A stretch of 64,000 bases of DNA from Lentinula raphanica (Eukaryota > Basidiomycota > Agaricomycetes > Agaricales > Omphalotaceae): NCBI GenBank assembly GCA_027919835.1, contig JANVFP010000026.1, forward strand, positions 496,001-560,000. Direction: 5' to 3'. The translations under genes and the position numbers were made by a program. Positions 33,185 to 46,200 of this stretch are shown in pieces (within the stretch, counting starts at the first letter, position 1; every line of letters starts with the position of its first letter). The notes under the pieces were generated by a model that did not search any database, was not told the DNA's origin, and saw nothing but the letters and a program-made list of their open reading frames with translations.

Positions 33185-35810
33185 CTAACCCGTCAATTGA
33201 GGAAGATCCTTCGTACAGATGAAATCCTCATCTCTTATAAGATCGACGTTATGACTACGAGGAGATTCACTCAGTGTCTTTCAATACTATCGAACCATGA
33301 ACCGACTCACCGTTCTTGGAGGTGGCATCTCAAGCCATCAAAGATATACAACGTTGGTTGTCTACCTTTCGGAACAACTGGACCAGCATCCGGTTTGTTG
33401 GTGGTACTCGAGGAGGAGGAGGCGGTATCATTGTTGGTATTGGGACTGGACGTAAGATCGGTAATCTGCAATGGGGTCCCGGTAACTGACGTCGGAGTTT
33501 TTGCTTGGACGCAATGACGACACGCATAGATCTTCATGTTTCTCATCTCGAGTGAGGACTTGCCCTTGATTGTCAATCTAGCTGCGATCCCATGAGTGAA
33601 TGGATAGGGCCCGAGGATTTCGTTGACTTCCTCTGAGGTCAGAAGCGCGAGTGACATGGACTCATGACGGTGCGAGTGTCCAATCTGAGAAGGCTTGAGT
33701 CATTGAGGTGCTTTTGCTCACAAGGAATATACCCACCACATCCAACGGTTCCATAACAATCCGTCCATCGCAACTGAGGCATGTAATTCGTGGACCAATG
33801 ACAGATAACAGCTCATGCGAGCCCACTTCATCGTCCTCGATTCCACAAATTTGCAAGAGAGCGAAGATTGCTGCCATGGCCTGGTAAAGTCCTGGGTAAG
33901 ATATCACAGAACAAAGTTCTATATGAGAGGACTATTTACCTTGGTGTCTTTTTCAAACCTCCCAGCGTTGAATGGCTTGGGAGGAACCGACTTGGACTTG
34001 TCAGAGGTCACTGAGCAAAGATGCATAATCGCTCCCGCATAATCCAACGAATCGAAATCTCTATACTTCGCCTCCACCCTATGACACTTCCGGCACTGAA
34101 ACCTCGCGGACAACCTCTCCACAGGATGCAACTTCTTAACGCTCGGTGATTTCCAATCCGGAAATCCCAAGACTTCAGCGAGTTCGTTCTTCGCGTCCGC
34201 ATGGAATTTAGCCAATTCAGAGTGAATGAGTGTTGAGATTGGTTCAGATTTAAGCATCGTGTCTAGTTGTTTGTGAGACTGGGAGGTCGACTGTTGTATC
34301 TGATGGATCGTGGGTAGTTCGCGGAAGGAGGGGAGGCAGGGTAAGGGTAGCTCTTTCTTGAGAGTGCGGAGTCTGTTGTAATGCTTTTCGACAGCTTGAC
34401 GACAAGTGCTGTAACCTGTTTCGTGGGCACGTTGGCTCCTGCACTCTGCCAATTGAACAAGTTCGGCATTGATGTCGGCCTTTCGTACCTCGAAGTCTGA
34501 TGAAGGTTTTTTTGTTTGAGATTCTCTACAGAGCTGAGTATCAGAGAACTCACCAGACTGCTGAATGGTTTCTAAGAAGAAGTTTTTTTGCCTGAACAAA
34601 GTGGTGTATGGTTTGGTATTCATCAAGTCCCAAAAGTTAAGTCCTTCTCTAGCAGCAAGTTGTTTCGAGCTGGAAGAACGTTATAGTTGAACTATGAGTG
34701 TGAAAAGCAGGCGTACAAGTGTAAATTCGCTTCTTTCGTCGAGGTCCGAGTCTCGTAATATTTCCGCTCCCATTTTTGAAGAGCAACGCACATCTACGTA
34801 GAACACCTACAGTTTAATCTAGGAAACAGACAGCATCAATTGCGCGACTGACCTGCATATAGATCTTTATTTCTGCACCTTTTCGGGAATTGAGCTGATG
34901 CAAAATTCGTGAATAGCTTAGGTAGGTGTGATCTGCAACTTACATTGATGAATTGCTCAAATTGAACAGGGTTTTGTGAAGCATCTAGGTAGTCTTGAAG
35001 ACCGTAAATCCAGTCATGATATCGAAAAGTGGATGGGATATCGGGCCCTAACTAGAACTATGAACCTGGAAACCCAGTATGGCAGCTATGAGTACTAACA
35101 ATAATGGACTGAAAGTATGTCAATGTATGTTTGAATTCAGAAACATTGAAATACAATACACACTGGAAGATAACGATGGGGTTTCGAGGACAGGTAGCGC
35201 AATCTCGAAAATCTTGTGAGTTTCTTTTGTTCGTGAACCTCCAGAGTAAAGTCTATCCCTCAACATTCTTGAGAAAGAACAGAGCCTCGGACACCAAACG
35301 CAGACAACACACCTATCAAATCTTGATTCACAATCCTATGTAATTTGTCAAATATAGGAGATAGTGTTTTCGACGCGCAGCTTACTATAGAACATATTCG
35401 TAGACGAACGGCAAAAGACTTGTGGACGCTAACTATTTTGCCGCACATCTGTACACTATCGTCAGTCACTGATCCAAGTCAAAGGCGTAGAAGTTGAACG
35501 GACGAACCTCACATGGACCATCGTCAAAAACCAAGGCGGCGAATGAGGACTCGGTAAAACGTGCGCAGGGTTCTGGAAGAGGTTCTAGGATACAGTGTTT
35601 CCTAACATAGCGCCATATGAATTGATTGGATTCATGAAGAAGAGTTTTACAGAAATATTTGCTGCATCTGGCAAGAGCAAGAATATCCTTGGGAGACTTG
35701 CTATAAAGGAGGATTTCTGCAAGTAATTCGATGGGTAACTTCTTAATATGGCATGCGGTAGAAGACGGTGATTGCACCGTAGTCTTCGCCTTCTTCCTGT
35801 TTCGAGACAT
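33185..35810 (-). CDS. F-box domain protein with CxxC pairs
   Basis: A putative substrate adaptor of an SCF-type ubiquitin ligase. ATG is at 35808-35810. After a basic start (MSRNRKKAK), the F-box at residues about 20-60 reads IKKLPIELLAEILLY...PKDILALARCSKYFCKTLL, then FIWRYVRKHCILEP. The second exon has MCGKIVSVHKSFAVRLRIC, a family zinc-binding-like segment. Later exons (from about 34626 to 33307) carry a helical charged region and three Cys pairs, FQCRKCHRV, ITCLSCDGR and YACRHCVQA, suggesting a zinc-stabilised C-terminal domain. It ends, by an intron near 33300, with LPQLTG and TAG at 33185-33187, the least certain part. This F-box family is greatly expanded in Agaricomycetes; its target is unknown. 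Several exons between 34650 and 35260 were not fully placed. Confidence 0.75.
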
Positions 35811-36133
35811 AGAGTATATCAGGAGCTATCAGGGGAAAGGATGATGGACGTTGAAAAAAGGGATGTGCTTATCTTATCTTATCTATAAAATGTTATTTTG
35901 AGTGGATCCGGTGTTTTCCGATTAGATTGTCATGATTGACGGAGACCAACGCACTTTCTTCCAATGTGACGCCTCCATGACGCTCAAGAAATTACCTCAA
36001 ACTCTCTGATTTCCTGCGACGCGTCTTTTCCAGAAATTGCACGCATGAAGTGAGTTAAAATCTCTTTTTCAATTCATCCTCTAACCTCCCTCCGTCTTCG
36101 CAGCTTGAACCTAAACCTCCACCATTGTACAAT
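35811..36133. other. divergent intergenic region, F-box / trehalose gene
   Basis: A shared upstream region of two head-to-head genes. A CT-rich stretch with CTAACCTCCCTCCG lies just before the trehalose gene start, typical of a basidiomycete initiator region. One AGGGG (stress-element-like) pentamer is at 35831-35835, too short to be meaningful alone. Confidence 0.4.
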
Positions 36134-39100
36134 ATGACTTCCTCTTCGCCTTTTCGCAATCATCGTATCCTTGTTGCTTCATTATTCCTGCCTCACACTG
36201 CCATTCTGGGTCCAGATCCAGCAGACGAGCCCGCAGACGAGGGTATCCTCTCCCCAGACTTTCCATCTGATGATCAAGAAGCTACAACACCTGTAGAGGT
36301 GGTCCAAGAACCGGATGAGACGTCTAGCCCAGAGGCTACCAGAAAGGCTCATAGCGATCACGCTTCACCGGTCGCCCTTACTTCCTCTGGCCCTCTCACA
36401 CCCTCAACAGCTTCAGGTGGCCAGCTTCTCAGTATCGTTGAGGATCTTCGAGACCGTGCTGCAGCAGGGAGAGAACGCCCGGGAGCTAATAGACAGGCAA
36501 GCCATGCATTACTCGGACGAGCAGCTACACCCGGTTCCCCTACCCATGACGCAGTCCATCCATTTCTCACACCGGGAGGAGATCTATCAGCGAAAGCACT
36601 CGAAGGAAGACCTATCAAGAAGGTCTCGCTGACATTACCAAACACTCCGTCGCCGTTATCACAGACGAACAAGTTGTCCCAATCTTCGTTCGCCTCCTCA
36701 CATCACTCCCGATCTTCCACAGTAGCTCACGCAGCTGCGCTCAAACGCAATCTTTCCCGTCAGCGTAACCGAAATATCGTATCACCCAAACAGTCTTCTT
36801 CTCGCGCCACAAAACATATCTCTTCGGCATCCACTGCATCAATTGCATCATTGGCTTCTGCGAGCTCAGTGGCGTCACTTAGTTCGCTTGACTCTTCCAC
36901 TTCCCATCTCGATGCAGAAGCCGATGAAGGGGAAGAGGAATTCTACATCGCTCCCAATCCACATGTCAATGGAGGATTGAAAAACGCCATAGACTCGGTC
37001 GCTGCTGCTATGATGCGAGGTTTTGCACCTCAGGCCGCATCTGCACCGCCGACAAAGTCGAATTTCTCCATCAGTGGTTTTGTACCCGGACATTCACGAA
37101 GTGCGTCGGCCACTTCTGTCTCTGCAGCATACGGACAGAGCAACGAGTTTAGCCGGTTATGGATCGGGTGTCTTGGGTCCAAGACAGACAATTGGAGTCT
37201 GAAGCTGAGAGAGAAAGTGGAGGAAGCTCTACCTCGACAGGAAGGAGGAGTAGAGGTGCCTGTATGGGTGGAGGATGATGATTTCGAAGGCTGTTATGAC
37301 GAGTTTTGTCATCAGGTGAGAAACGCATTCTTTCATTCGGATTCGCTGTGCATATTGTCGGCCTCGAATATTCACATGAAATGTTTTTCAGGTCTTATGG
37401 CCAGCTCTTCATTATGCCGTTCCGGATGCACCGAAGACGCGATTGTTCTATGAATCTGCATCATACAAGCAATACGTCAGCGTAAATTGGGCCTTTGCAC
37501 GACGCATAGGAGAGGTATGGAGGGCAGGCGATATCGGTTTGTGTGCTATTGAGGCTCTCATATCTCAACTCTGAAGCGATGATTTGGTTGCAGTATGGAT
37601 AAACGATTATCATCTGATGCTCGTTCCGCTTATGCTGAGGAACTCTGGTCTGATACCGAACACTGCACCAATTGGTTAGTGTTTCTAGTCGTCAAGGATG
37701 ATATTGTGTAGATAATCATATTCTACGTGCTAGGTTTCTTTCTACATGTTGCCTTCCCGTCCTCCGAAATTTTCCGCTGTCTATCTGTTCGGGAACACCT
37801 CTTGAAAGGTATATTGGGAGCCGATCTGGTTAGTCCTTCTTGGTTTTCTCTCAAGATATGTGATGTTGAGTGCATTCTAACCAGGTTGGCTTCCAAACCG
37901 CGAACTATGCTCGACATTTCCGACAAACATGCGGCCGAGTTCTCGGCGTTGAAACACTTCCAAGTGGGATTGTGATTGTGGACGAGGACGAAGTACAAGG
38001 GGATGAAGCTATACTTGATCTAGAGCGAAAAGCCAAGGTCAATCTGGGACGCGATGCTCAATCCAAGGATGGGGGGAATAGCTCTGACGATGAGCAGCGT
38101 CGTGATTCTCCTGTCTATGTTCGCCAAAAGCAACTTTCGAATCCCACCGCTGGTAGACTGGATGCCCTTGGAAAAGGAAGACTGATTGACGTTGGGGTGT
38201 TCCCAATGGGTATTGACGTTGCGAGGCTGGATAAGTGGAGGGAGGAGCCAGAAGTCGCGGATTGGATCGAAGTACTGAAGGAAAAATATCAGGGAATGAA
38301 GTTAGTCGTTGGGCGGGACAAGTTAGACGATATCCAGGTTTGCTTTCGCGGTCTTCTTCGTTTGATTTGGCCTGCTCACAGTGTCATCTGGCCTTCATAG
38401 GGTGTATATCAAAAAATCCAGGCGTTCGATGTCTTCCTCACCAAGCATCCTGAATGGGTCGGGAAGGTCGTTCTCATCCAACTTGCCATCCCCAATGTCC
38501 AACCACATTCCTCGACCTCCCATGCTGCCGGCTCTACCTCGACTTTCGACTCAGACTCGGGTGACATCACGTCAGCTATCATGACCACTGTCTCCCATAT
38601 CAATTCACAGTTTAGCACACTGACCTACCAGCCTGTGGTTTTACTCCACACCCAAGATGTGGATTTCAGTCAGTATTTGGCTTTGCTCAGTGTCGCAGAT
38701 GTGTTTTTGGTTACGAGTTTGAGAGAGGGTATGGCTCTCAGGACACACGAATTTGTTTGCTGCCAGTCTGGACGGGCGGACGAGTCAGCTTCGCACAAGG
38801 AAGGAGACGCAGACCCTGTAAAAGAGGCTTTAGAATCTGATAGAAAGGGTGTGTTAGTCTTGAGTGAGGTAATGTCTGCTATACTCGAAAGCGTGGACTT
38901 GTGAATTGACAAGATTCTCAGTTCACTGGTTCTTATTCATACTCGGGCTTCCGTTCTTGCATCGCGATCAACCCATGGGACGCTCGTGGCACTGCCGACG
39001 CAATTAACACTGCCCTTAATATGCCAAAAGACGAAGCGCGAACTCGCTGGGAAGAGCTGCATAATCACGTCGTTGCTCAAACCGCACAGGCCTTTGTAGC

Positions 39101-40280
39101 TAATTTCTTGACGAGATGCTTGCGTGCCAATGGCGAGCATATTTTCCACAAGGACGCGGAGCGTGCGGGTGCAGTACGAGTCCTAGACGAAAATGTGATT
39201 CTGGATAGATGGAGAAGTCGAAAACACGAGAAAAACCTTATCCTCGTTGATTGGGAAGGAACTCTCGTTGGAGATTACCTTCCGGCAGGTGCCCCAGGTG
39301 CCACTCCAGAAAGAGAGATTCAAAAGGAGGAAGAGTTCAAGACCGCTATCTCGGTGCTGAAAAAATTGGTTGCGCGAGAGGAGATCAACGAGGTTTGGTT
39401 GCTGAGTGGCCTGCCAATTGAATTATTAGAGCGCATATCGAGGGAAGTTGGTGGTCGTATCGGTATCGTGTGAGTACTCTGGTTGTCAACGGATGATAAA
39501 GCCAGCTGCTGATTTCAACTAGGGCTGAGAATGGATGTTTTCTCAAGACTATTGAGCCAAGCGTAGCTGGAGGTACAGGAACTTGGATAACCATGGTAGC
39601 AAATTTCAACATGACCTGGAAAAGCTCGTGTCTTGAGATCTTGAATTACGTGAGTACCTTCACAACTCCAGACTTCACCTTCCATGATTGACCCGTCAAC
39701 TTGGTAGTTCACGGAACGCACTCCTGGATCTTTCGTTGAGGAGCGTAAAGCTTCCGTGGTCTGGAGATTCTGGACTGGACCAAGTGAAGACTCGGCAGAT
39801 CGTCAATGGGCGAGGAGACAGGCTGCTGAAGCTCAAAATCATATCTTTGACAGGTAACATTTTCTTTCGAAATCTTCGGTACGAGTAATCGAAGTTCACG
39901 CGCGCTCTTGCAGCCTCGGCGAACGGTATGGTCTTCGCATTATCCCAGGAGCGAATTCTTTCTTGGTTTTACCCACCAAGATATCTCGTTCGACAGCTGT
40001 CGGAGCTATACTTCATCCTGATGGTCCCGCTCAGTCTCCATTGGCCGGTGCGCGTCCTTGGATGGCTATCACCGAGTCAGAGGCAGTCCCATCCTCAACT
40101 CAGATTGGAGAGAAATGGGATTGTATTCTGGGCCTAAGCAGCGATGAGAATCTACTAAGGAGGCTGGCAGAATTGACTATTGCTGAGACGTGTTCTACCA
40201 GTGGGAAAGGTACAGATGCCAGTTGGAAGATTGAGAGGGCTGGAGTGATTCCATTTTTAGAGAATATAGCAAGTATCTAA
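36134..40280 (+). CDS. trehalose-6-phosphate synthase/phosphatase family protein, probably regulatory subunit (Tsl1/Tps3-like)
   Basis: A GT20 plus HAD-phosphatase protein of the cytosolic trehalose synthase complex. ATG at 36134 is used, as the longer frame starts at a TTG. Residues 1-about 330 are a Ser/Pro-rich disordered extension, as in yeast Tsl1 and Tps3. The GT20 part follows across many introns: RLWIGCLGSKTD, SVNWAFARRIGE, WINDYHLMLVP, GFFLHVAFPSSEIFR, VGFQTANYARHF, GVFPMGID, VVGRDKLDDIQ, LTKHPEWVGKVVLIQLA and SLREGMALRTHEFVCCQ. The phosphatase part starts LILVDWEGTL and has LLSGLPIELLERI and AENGCFLK. The DxDxT motif of active trehalose phosphatases is DWEGT here, so the second Asp is Glu. 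The GT20 motif WxHDYHL is WINDYHL, so the His is Asn. Both changes argue for a regulatory rather than catalytic subunit. Stop is TAA 40278-40280. Confidence 0.9.
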
Positions 40281-40907
40281 CAACTAACATTTGACGTTCA
40301 TGGGTGAAATGTACTTGTTTCATATTGGGTATAGATCCATAATATAGTAACGTATGTACAACTATGTCACTGTGTGGACGCGAACCGTATTCACATAGTT
40401 CACCAAACAGTGTGGTGAACCCAGTCCTTCATAGACGGTAGTTCACTCGACACTGTTTAGATATAGGATAGCATCAGCAAATTCGGCGATCCGTAATTGG
40501 TATGGCTTCATACTCGCCATAGCCAATCATATCTAATTCGAGCGATATGACAGCCAAGGCAGGGTGCGTAAATTCAGACGGGGAACTTATGACAACATGC
40601 CCCTGCCACATCCCCATCATACCACTTCACAGTGCAGCTTTATATATCATAGCCAGCTGCAAGCCGTATAAACTCATATGATTCTCATATAATCTCATGT
40701 CTATGATAGGCGTATGATCCTTTGAATGAACCAAATGATTATTGAAATATACTATAATATTTTCCAAAGACAAAATTTGAACGTAACGTTGAACGCGCTG
40801 GTCTCCATTTCACACCGCAAGCAATAGAATTAGACTTGGAAGTCCTGGAACACGAACCATGGTCAAATTTCCAGTGGAGGTGAAGGAAGCCAGTACACTT
40901 ACTGGCA
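40281..40907. other. intergenic region and likely left flank of Plavaka element
   Basis: No gene is supported. From about 40600 the sequence is rich in TCATA words (for example 40618-40720), similar to the words at 47570-47670 seen in inverted orientation. This suggests subterminal repeats of the adjacent transposon. A possible end is ATT followed by CACATAG at 40389-40398, but the match to the right end is poor. Confidence 0.4.
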
Positions 40908-43098
40908 TCAATCTGACACAATGATTTCATCATCCGCCGCCACCTCAATCTCAGGCTGTTTTCCTTTTCGTTTGTGTGCTAAGCTTTCTTGAATTTGTCG
41001 AGCTTCTTTCAAGTATGGTCCTGCACCGGCGTTGGGGAGAAGAGGAATATAGGCTTCGCTTGTTTTCATGATGAGTTCCCATTTGTTGGAACCGAGTTTG
41101 AGAATGTCGTAGTAGAATTTCGCCGCCTGTGGTCCCCATTGGTCGCCGAAGTTGTCTGGTGAGTTAGCGGGTTTTTTCTTCTTCGTTGTATGAGAGTCAA
41201 CTGGAGATACTGGCTCTGTGGTGTTAATGGACCTTGAAGCTTCCAGAGCACGAAGAACCTGGAATTCATGAATCAGGTTCACAACATTCCGACTGTATTT
41301 GGTTTTTCTTACCGCGGTTGTAGCAAGAGCAAGAGCGCCAGCTGGAGCTGTTGGTTTGTTAATACCAGGAGCAGCATAACTCCACGAGAGGAAGAATGCA
41401 AATGTGTGCATGACGAGCTCGCCTCGAAAGGCCCCCGAAGATTCATTTCGCTGTCGGAAAGTGGTTAGTATTCTTGTCAAATACGAGGCAGCAATACAAC
41501 GCACTGTTTTTCCAGGCTTTTCATATACAAATGCATTATGATGCAATAGATCTTCAACTACTTCTCTTCGTTCCTCGATAGTGTCCGCTCTCTCCATTAG
41601 GTAGACTTTGAGGACCCTGATTGCTGTTTTTCCAACGTTGCTTCGGTAGTTTCTGATATCAGCTTGAGCCTATCAACATATGAGTTCGGACACTTCAGTT
41701 ACTGAGACGACGGAAATAGTCACATACAAATGAGAGAATAGCTGGATGTTCACAGCGGTGGATCATACTACCATCATGTTCGAGCTGGGAAGGTACGTGA
41801 GGAAGGACATTGATGTGTTTGTTCCAAAGATCCATAACGGTTTCGCGGAAGTTGGGGTCGCTGTTGATATTGAACTGCTTCGATATGGAGCCGCTCCATT
41901 CAATGAGACCAGTACGGACGGTATTGTTCCATACAGTCTGGTCAGAGGATTTGATGAATGGAACGTCGGCAACCTTGACGTGGGTTTTAGGTGGCTTGAA
42001 CTTCGCAGGTTTCCCAGTGTCACGCTCCTCCTTCACGATCGCATTTACATCACCTGCTTCAAGCTTGACTTGAACAACATCCTTGAGAATAATTAGCTCA
42101 TACCAACGCAGAACACTTCTCGAGCACTTACCTTCTTGACTACTTTATTGTAGCTCTTGGCTGCTCGTTGCTCCTCTATCATTTCTGGACTCTCATCTTC
42201 ATCAAATACTCCAACAGTTTCGAACTCGATATCGTCCATTCCAAGTTCGGCTGAAACATGCCTCGAGTGGGAGTTGCTTTTTGGAGGCTTGTGAACGGAT
42301 TTCTTCCAACCGGATTTCAAGCCACCCAAGTCGACAGGTTTGGAACGCTTCAAAGGTATAGAGCTAAGTAGATAATGGTGAGTTATCATTGACATTCATG
42401 GTATGATGCTCACTCTGTCTCAGTGTTTGACCTATTACGCTTGGTGCTTGCCTTGGGTGTACTGTTACGAGCAACCATAATGTCATTCCGCACCGAAACT
42501 TTTGCAGCCTGTGTTCAATTATCAAATGTTCAGTGTATTCTAGAAACACTGCCCACGAATGACTTACCTGCTTTTTTTCTTTTCGGAGACGCACTTGCTC
42601 CTCTAACCTCCTCAGCTCTTCATCATCTGAGTCCTCTTCATTGGTGCCAACCTCTCCTGTGCCAGGGTCCTCGCTTCCTCCATCAGACACTGATACTGTA
42701 TCTGTGTCAGCATCAAATGCAGTGCGTGCTGACCAGCTTGGAGTGGTGAGCTCTAGCCCCTCCATATTGGGAGGACTGTCAAGCGAGTCGCTGTCGGGTG
42801 AGGTGTTTCTGTCATGCTGAACTTGTGGCAATGCAGTAGCGCTACGACGAGTGCTTATTCGAAGGTCGGGACGTACTGAGAAATCTGCAATTTCTTCTTC
42901 AGCCTGTTTGTCGAGCTGCTGAGCAATACGGTTGGTAGAATTCCGTTTTGCTTGCTGAATAGCAAGTTTTTCATTGTTCTTTAGCTGTTCTGCAGCAGTC
43001 TTTTCTGCACGTCGTTCTTCTCGACTCTTTGGTTTCAGAACTGCAGGCACGACATCAACTTTTTTGGTTGCAAGGCGTCGACTTGTGCGCTGAGACAT
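40908..43098 (-). CDS. uncharacterised charged protein, probable transposon companion ORF
   Basis: ATG is at 43096-43098 (MSQRTSRRLATKK) and TGA at 40908-40910 after ADDEIIVSD. The first about 200 residues are very basic and charged with a coiled-coil-prone stretch (EERRAEKTAAEQLKNNEKL) and acidic clusters (NEEDSDDEELRRLEEQV); a nuclear protein is likely. The C-terminal half is helical and more conserved-looking (WNNTVRTGLIEWSGSI, QADIRNYRSNVGKTAIRVLK, ELVMHTFAFFLSWSYAAPG, FGDQWGPQAAKFYYDILKL). About seven introns join the exons. I recognise no named domain. It is head-to-head with the transposase, with only 156 bp between starts, so both may use one promoter. Similar ORFs beside Plavaka transposases are my recollection only, not checked. 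The reading frame seems open. It could instead be a host gene next to the insertion. Confidence 0.6.
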
Positions 43099-43254
43099 AG
43101 AGATAGACGAGAAAGTGTGAGAGACTGAGAGCTGCAACTTGAGTACGTGCAAGTAGGTGGAAGCAAGTTAGAAAAAAAGAACGTAAGTTCAAATACTTGG
43201 CGCTGGTCAGGCGGTTGTACTCTTAATCTTTTCTGAAGCCAACCTCCAGCAGTC

Positions 43255-46200
43255 ATGTCTCGCCTTTATTGCCAGTTTCCTGGATGTACTCGAACGTTCA
43301 AACGGAATAGCGACTTAACCAAACATGTCAACTCATCACGGACACATCAAGAATACTACAGACGTATGACCCCAAGCTCTTCGCCTTCACCTTCACCTTC
43401 ACCTGCACCTGACGATGACCGGTATTTTGAATCGGTCCCACTTTCACCTATTCCCCAACCATCATCACCACAAGCTATTCCAGTAAGACAAGACACAAAA
43501 ATTGCACATGAATATCTCACTGGTGATGGTTTTGTATCTCGACATAAAATATCTATTAACATTCCCAATTTAGGCCAAATTTGCGATGAGCATGGCAATC
43601 CTCTGCCTGCAGATACTCCACCACCTGAAAATCTCCAACCCGACAATCCATGGGCACCGTTTGACAGCGAAGCACACTTTCATGTTGCCAACTTCCTTTA
43701 TCAAGACGTCGAAATGTCTCAGGGAAATATCGACCAATTGATGGATGTCTGGGCCCGGTATCAACGTGAACTGGCTGCGAATAACTCCTGCGAGAATTGC
43801 GTCGAAGTTGGGAGTCCGTTCCACTCTCATACTAGATGTATGATCTCATAGATAGCATCAGCCATGGAGATGCACCCTGGAAATGCCTACAAACAGTTGT
43901 AGATGAGCACCTATCCGCAAATGCGCCAGAATGGAAGAAGACTTCATACCAGGTTTGGTATAGAGACCCAGACACTGTTGTCGCAAACATCCTGTCGAAC
44001 CCCGAATTCATCCACGACTTTGATGTTGCGCCTTACATTCATCTTGATGGAGCTGGGGTGCGTCGATGGGCAGACTTCATGTCAGGAAATTTTGCATGGC
44101 GGCATGCGGTGCGTGAAAATTTCTATAAGATTACTTGCGCTAATATATAATGACAATCAGACTCGTATACAGGAGGACGACACTGAAAATTGTGCTGAAG
44201 GAGCAATGTTGGTTCCCATCATCCTCGGCGCTGACAAAACAACTGTGTCAGTCGCAACAGGACATGTCGAATATCACCCACTGTACCTTTCGATTGGAAA
44301 TATTACCAATGCTGCCCGTCGTGCTCATAGAAATGCGGTCATTCCCATAGGCTTTCTTGCAATTCCCAAAGGTACGTTAACTTGTTCTCTGAGGATTTGT
44401 ATTCTGATATTTCGATAGCGGATCGCAAATATGACGACGACGCTGACTTCCGTATCTTCAAGAAACGGCTCTATCATAACTCAATAGCTGCCATTCTTCG
44501 CTCATTGAAGCCAGGCATGAAAACACCTGTTATACGAAAGTGTCCAGATGGTCATTTCCGCAAGATAATATATGATCTTGCTGCCTTCATTGCGGATTAC
44601 CCAGAGCAGGTATTCCTTTCCGGAATTGTTCAAGGCTGGTGTACACGGTATGTATTTGGCGTTGCGCTCCATATAATCTTTCTCAAAAACTTTCCTAGGT
44701 GTAATGCTATGTACTCAGATCTCGACGGACCTGCAGATCGACGAACGCGTGATTTGGATCAAATGCTTCGAGATGAGTATGGTGGTGAAGGGCGTACTCT
44801 GTGGGATAATTTTGGGATGGATGAACATGTCATTGTATGTTCAGATATCTCCTCATTCTTTGTCTCAAAATCAGCTAATATGCTATGCCTAGCCATTCAC
44901 TGAAGGATTTCCTCGAGCGGATATACACGAGATGATGTCTCCTGACTTATTACACCAGATCATCAAAGGGTGCTTCAAGGATATGCTTGTTGAGTGGACC
45001 TTGGAATATCTCAAGCTTGAACATGGAGAGGCAAGAGCTAATGAAATTTTGGATGATATCGATCGCCGGTGTGTTACAGTACCCTCTATATACTCTCACA
45101 AGACCATCTAATGTTTTACTTGCTAGCCTTGCTGCAGTGCCTGCATTCCCAGGTATTCGCTACTTCCCAGAAGGAAGAAGGTTCAAGCAGTGGACAGGCA
45201 ACGACTCCAAAGCTCTCATGAAGATTTTCCTCCCTGCTGTTTCCGAATATCTTCCTACAGAAATGATGCAGTGTTTAGCTGCATTCCTGGATTTTTGTTA
45301 CCTTGTACGACGGCCAGATATCAACGAACATATGATCCAAGAAATCCAAGCTGCGATAGACCGTTTTCATTCCTATCGAGACCAATTCATCATCTCTGGT
45401 GTGCGCAAACACTTCTCCATCCCGCGTATGCATGCGATAGTTCACTATCCACTCCTTATTCGAGAATTCGGCTCACCGAATGGTCTTTGCTCTTCGATAA
45501 CTGAATCTCGACATATCTCGGCCGTCAAAAAGCCATGGTGACGGTCTAACAAGTATCACGCGCTCAGCCAGATTCTATTGACAAACCAACGTGTCGATAA
45601 ACTCCTAGCTCTTCAATCAACTCTTGTTAGCTATCACCTGCTTCCACCGTCTTATTCGCCACCTCCAGACGCTTTTGAATCAGGATCAGAGGATGTTGGA
45701 CCGGTGGATAGTGGGAGAGCGACCGCAGATGTCAAACTAGCAAGAACCCGAGGTATGTCCTTTGTATTGGAGATATGATTATCTACTTACTCGTGGATCT
45801 GTATAGAACGCCATTATCCTCGTTTCATTACAGAACTTGCAGAATATATCAAGCAACCGCAACTCGAGCTTCTTGCTCGTCAGTTCCTTCGAGACCAACT
45901 CAATCTGCCCGCAGATACTCCCGATGCCAACCTTCCATTTGTGACCTCCAAAATCAACGTCTACCACTCTGCCGTTGCTGTCTTTTATGCACCCAGTGAC
46001 ATCTCTGGAATACGTGGAATGAAACGGGAACGGATACGTTCAACACCCTCATGGCGTCACAACGAACGGCGCGACACTGCTTTAGTCATTGTTGATGAGA
46101 AAAAGCCAGGTTTCCGTGGCATGAGCGCCGCTCGTGTCTTACTTTTCTTCTCATTCCGGCACAATGGCCTCACATACCCATGTGCACTGGTTCACTGGTT

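Noticed and set aside
35831..35835. AGGGG stress element in the trehalose gene promoter
   Set aside because: A single pentamer is expected by chance and lies about 300 bp from the start.
40389..40400. Left terminus of the Plavaka element at ATT-CACATAG
   Set aside because: The flanking ATT matches the right side, but CACATAGTTCACC and CACTATGACCGGC agree too poorly to call an inverted repeat.
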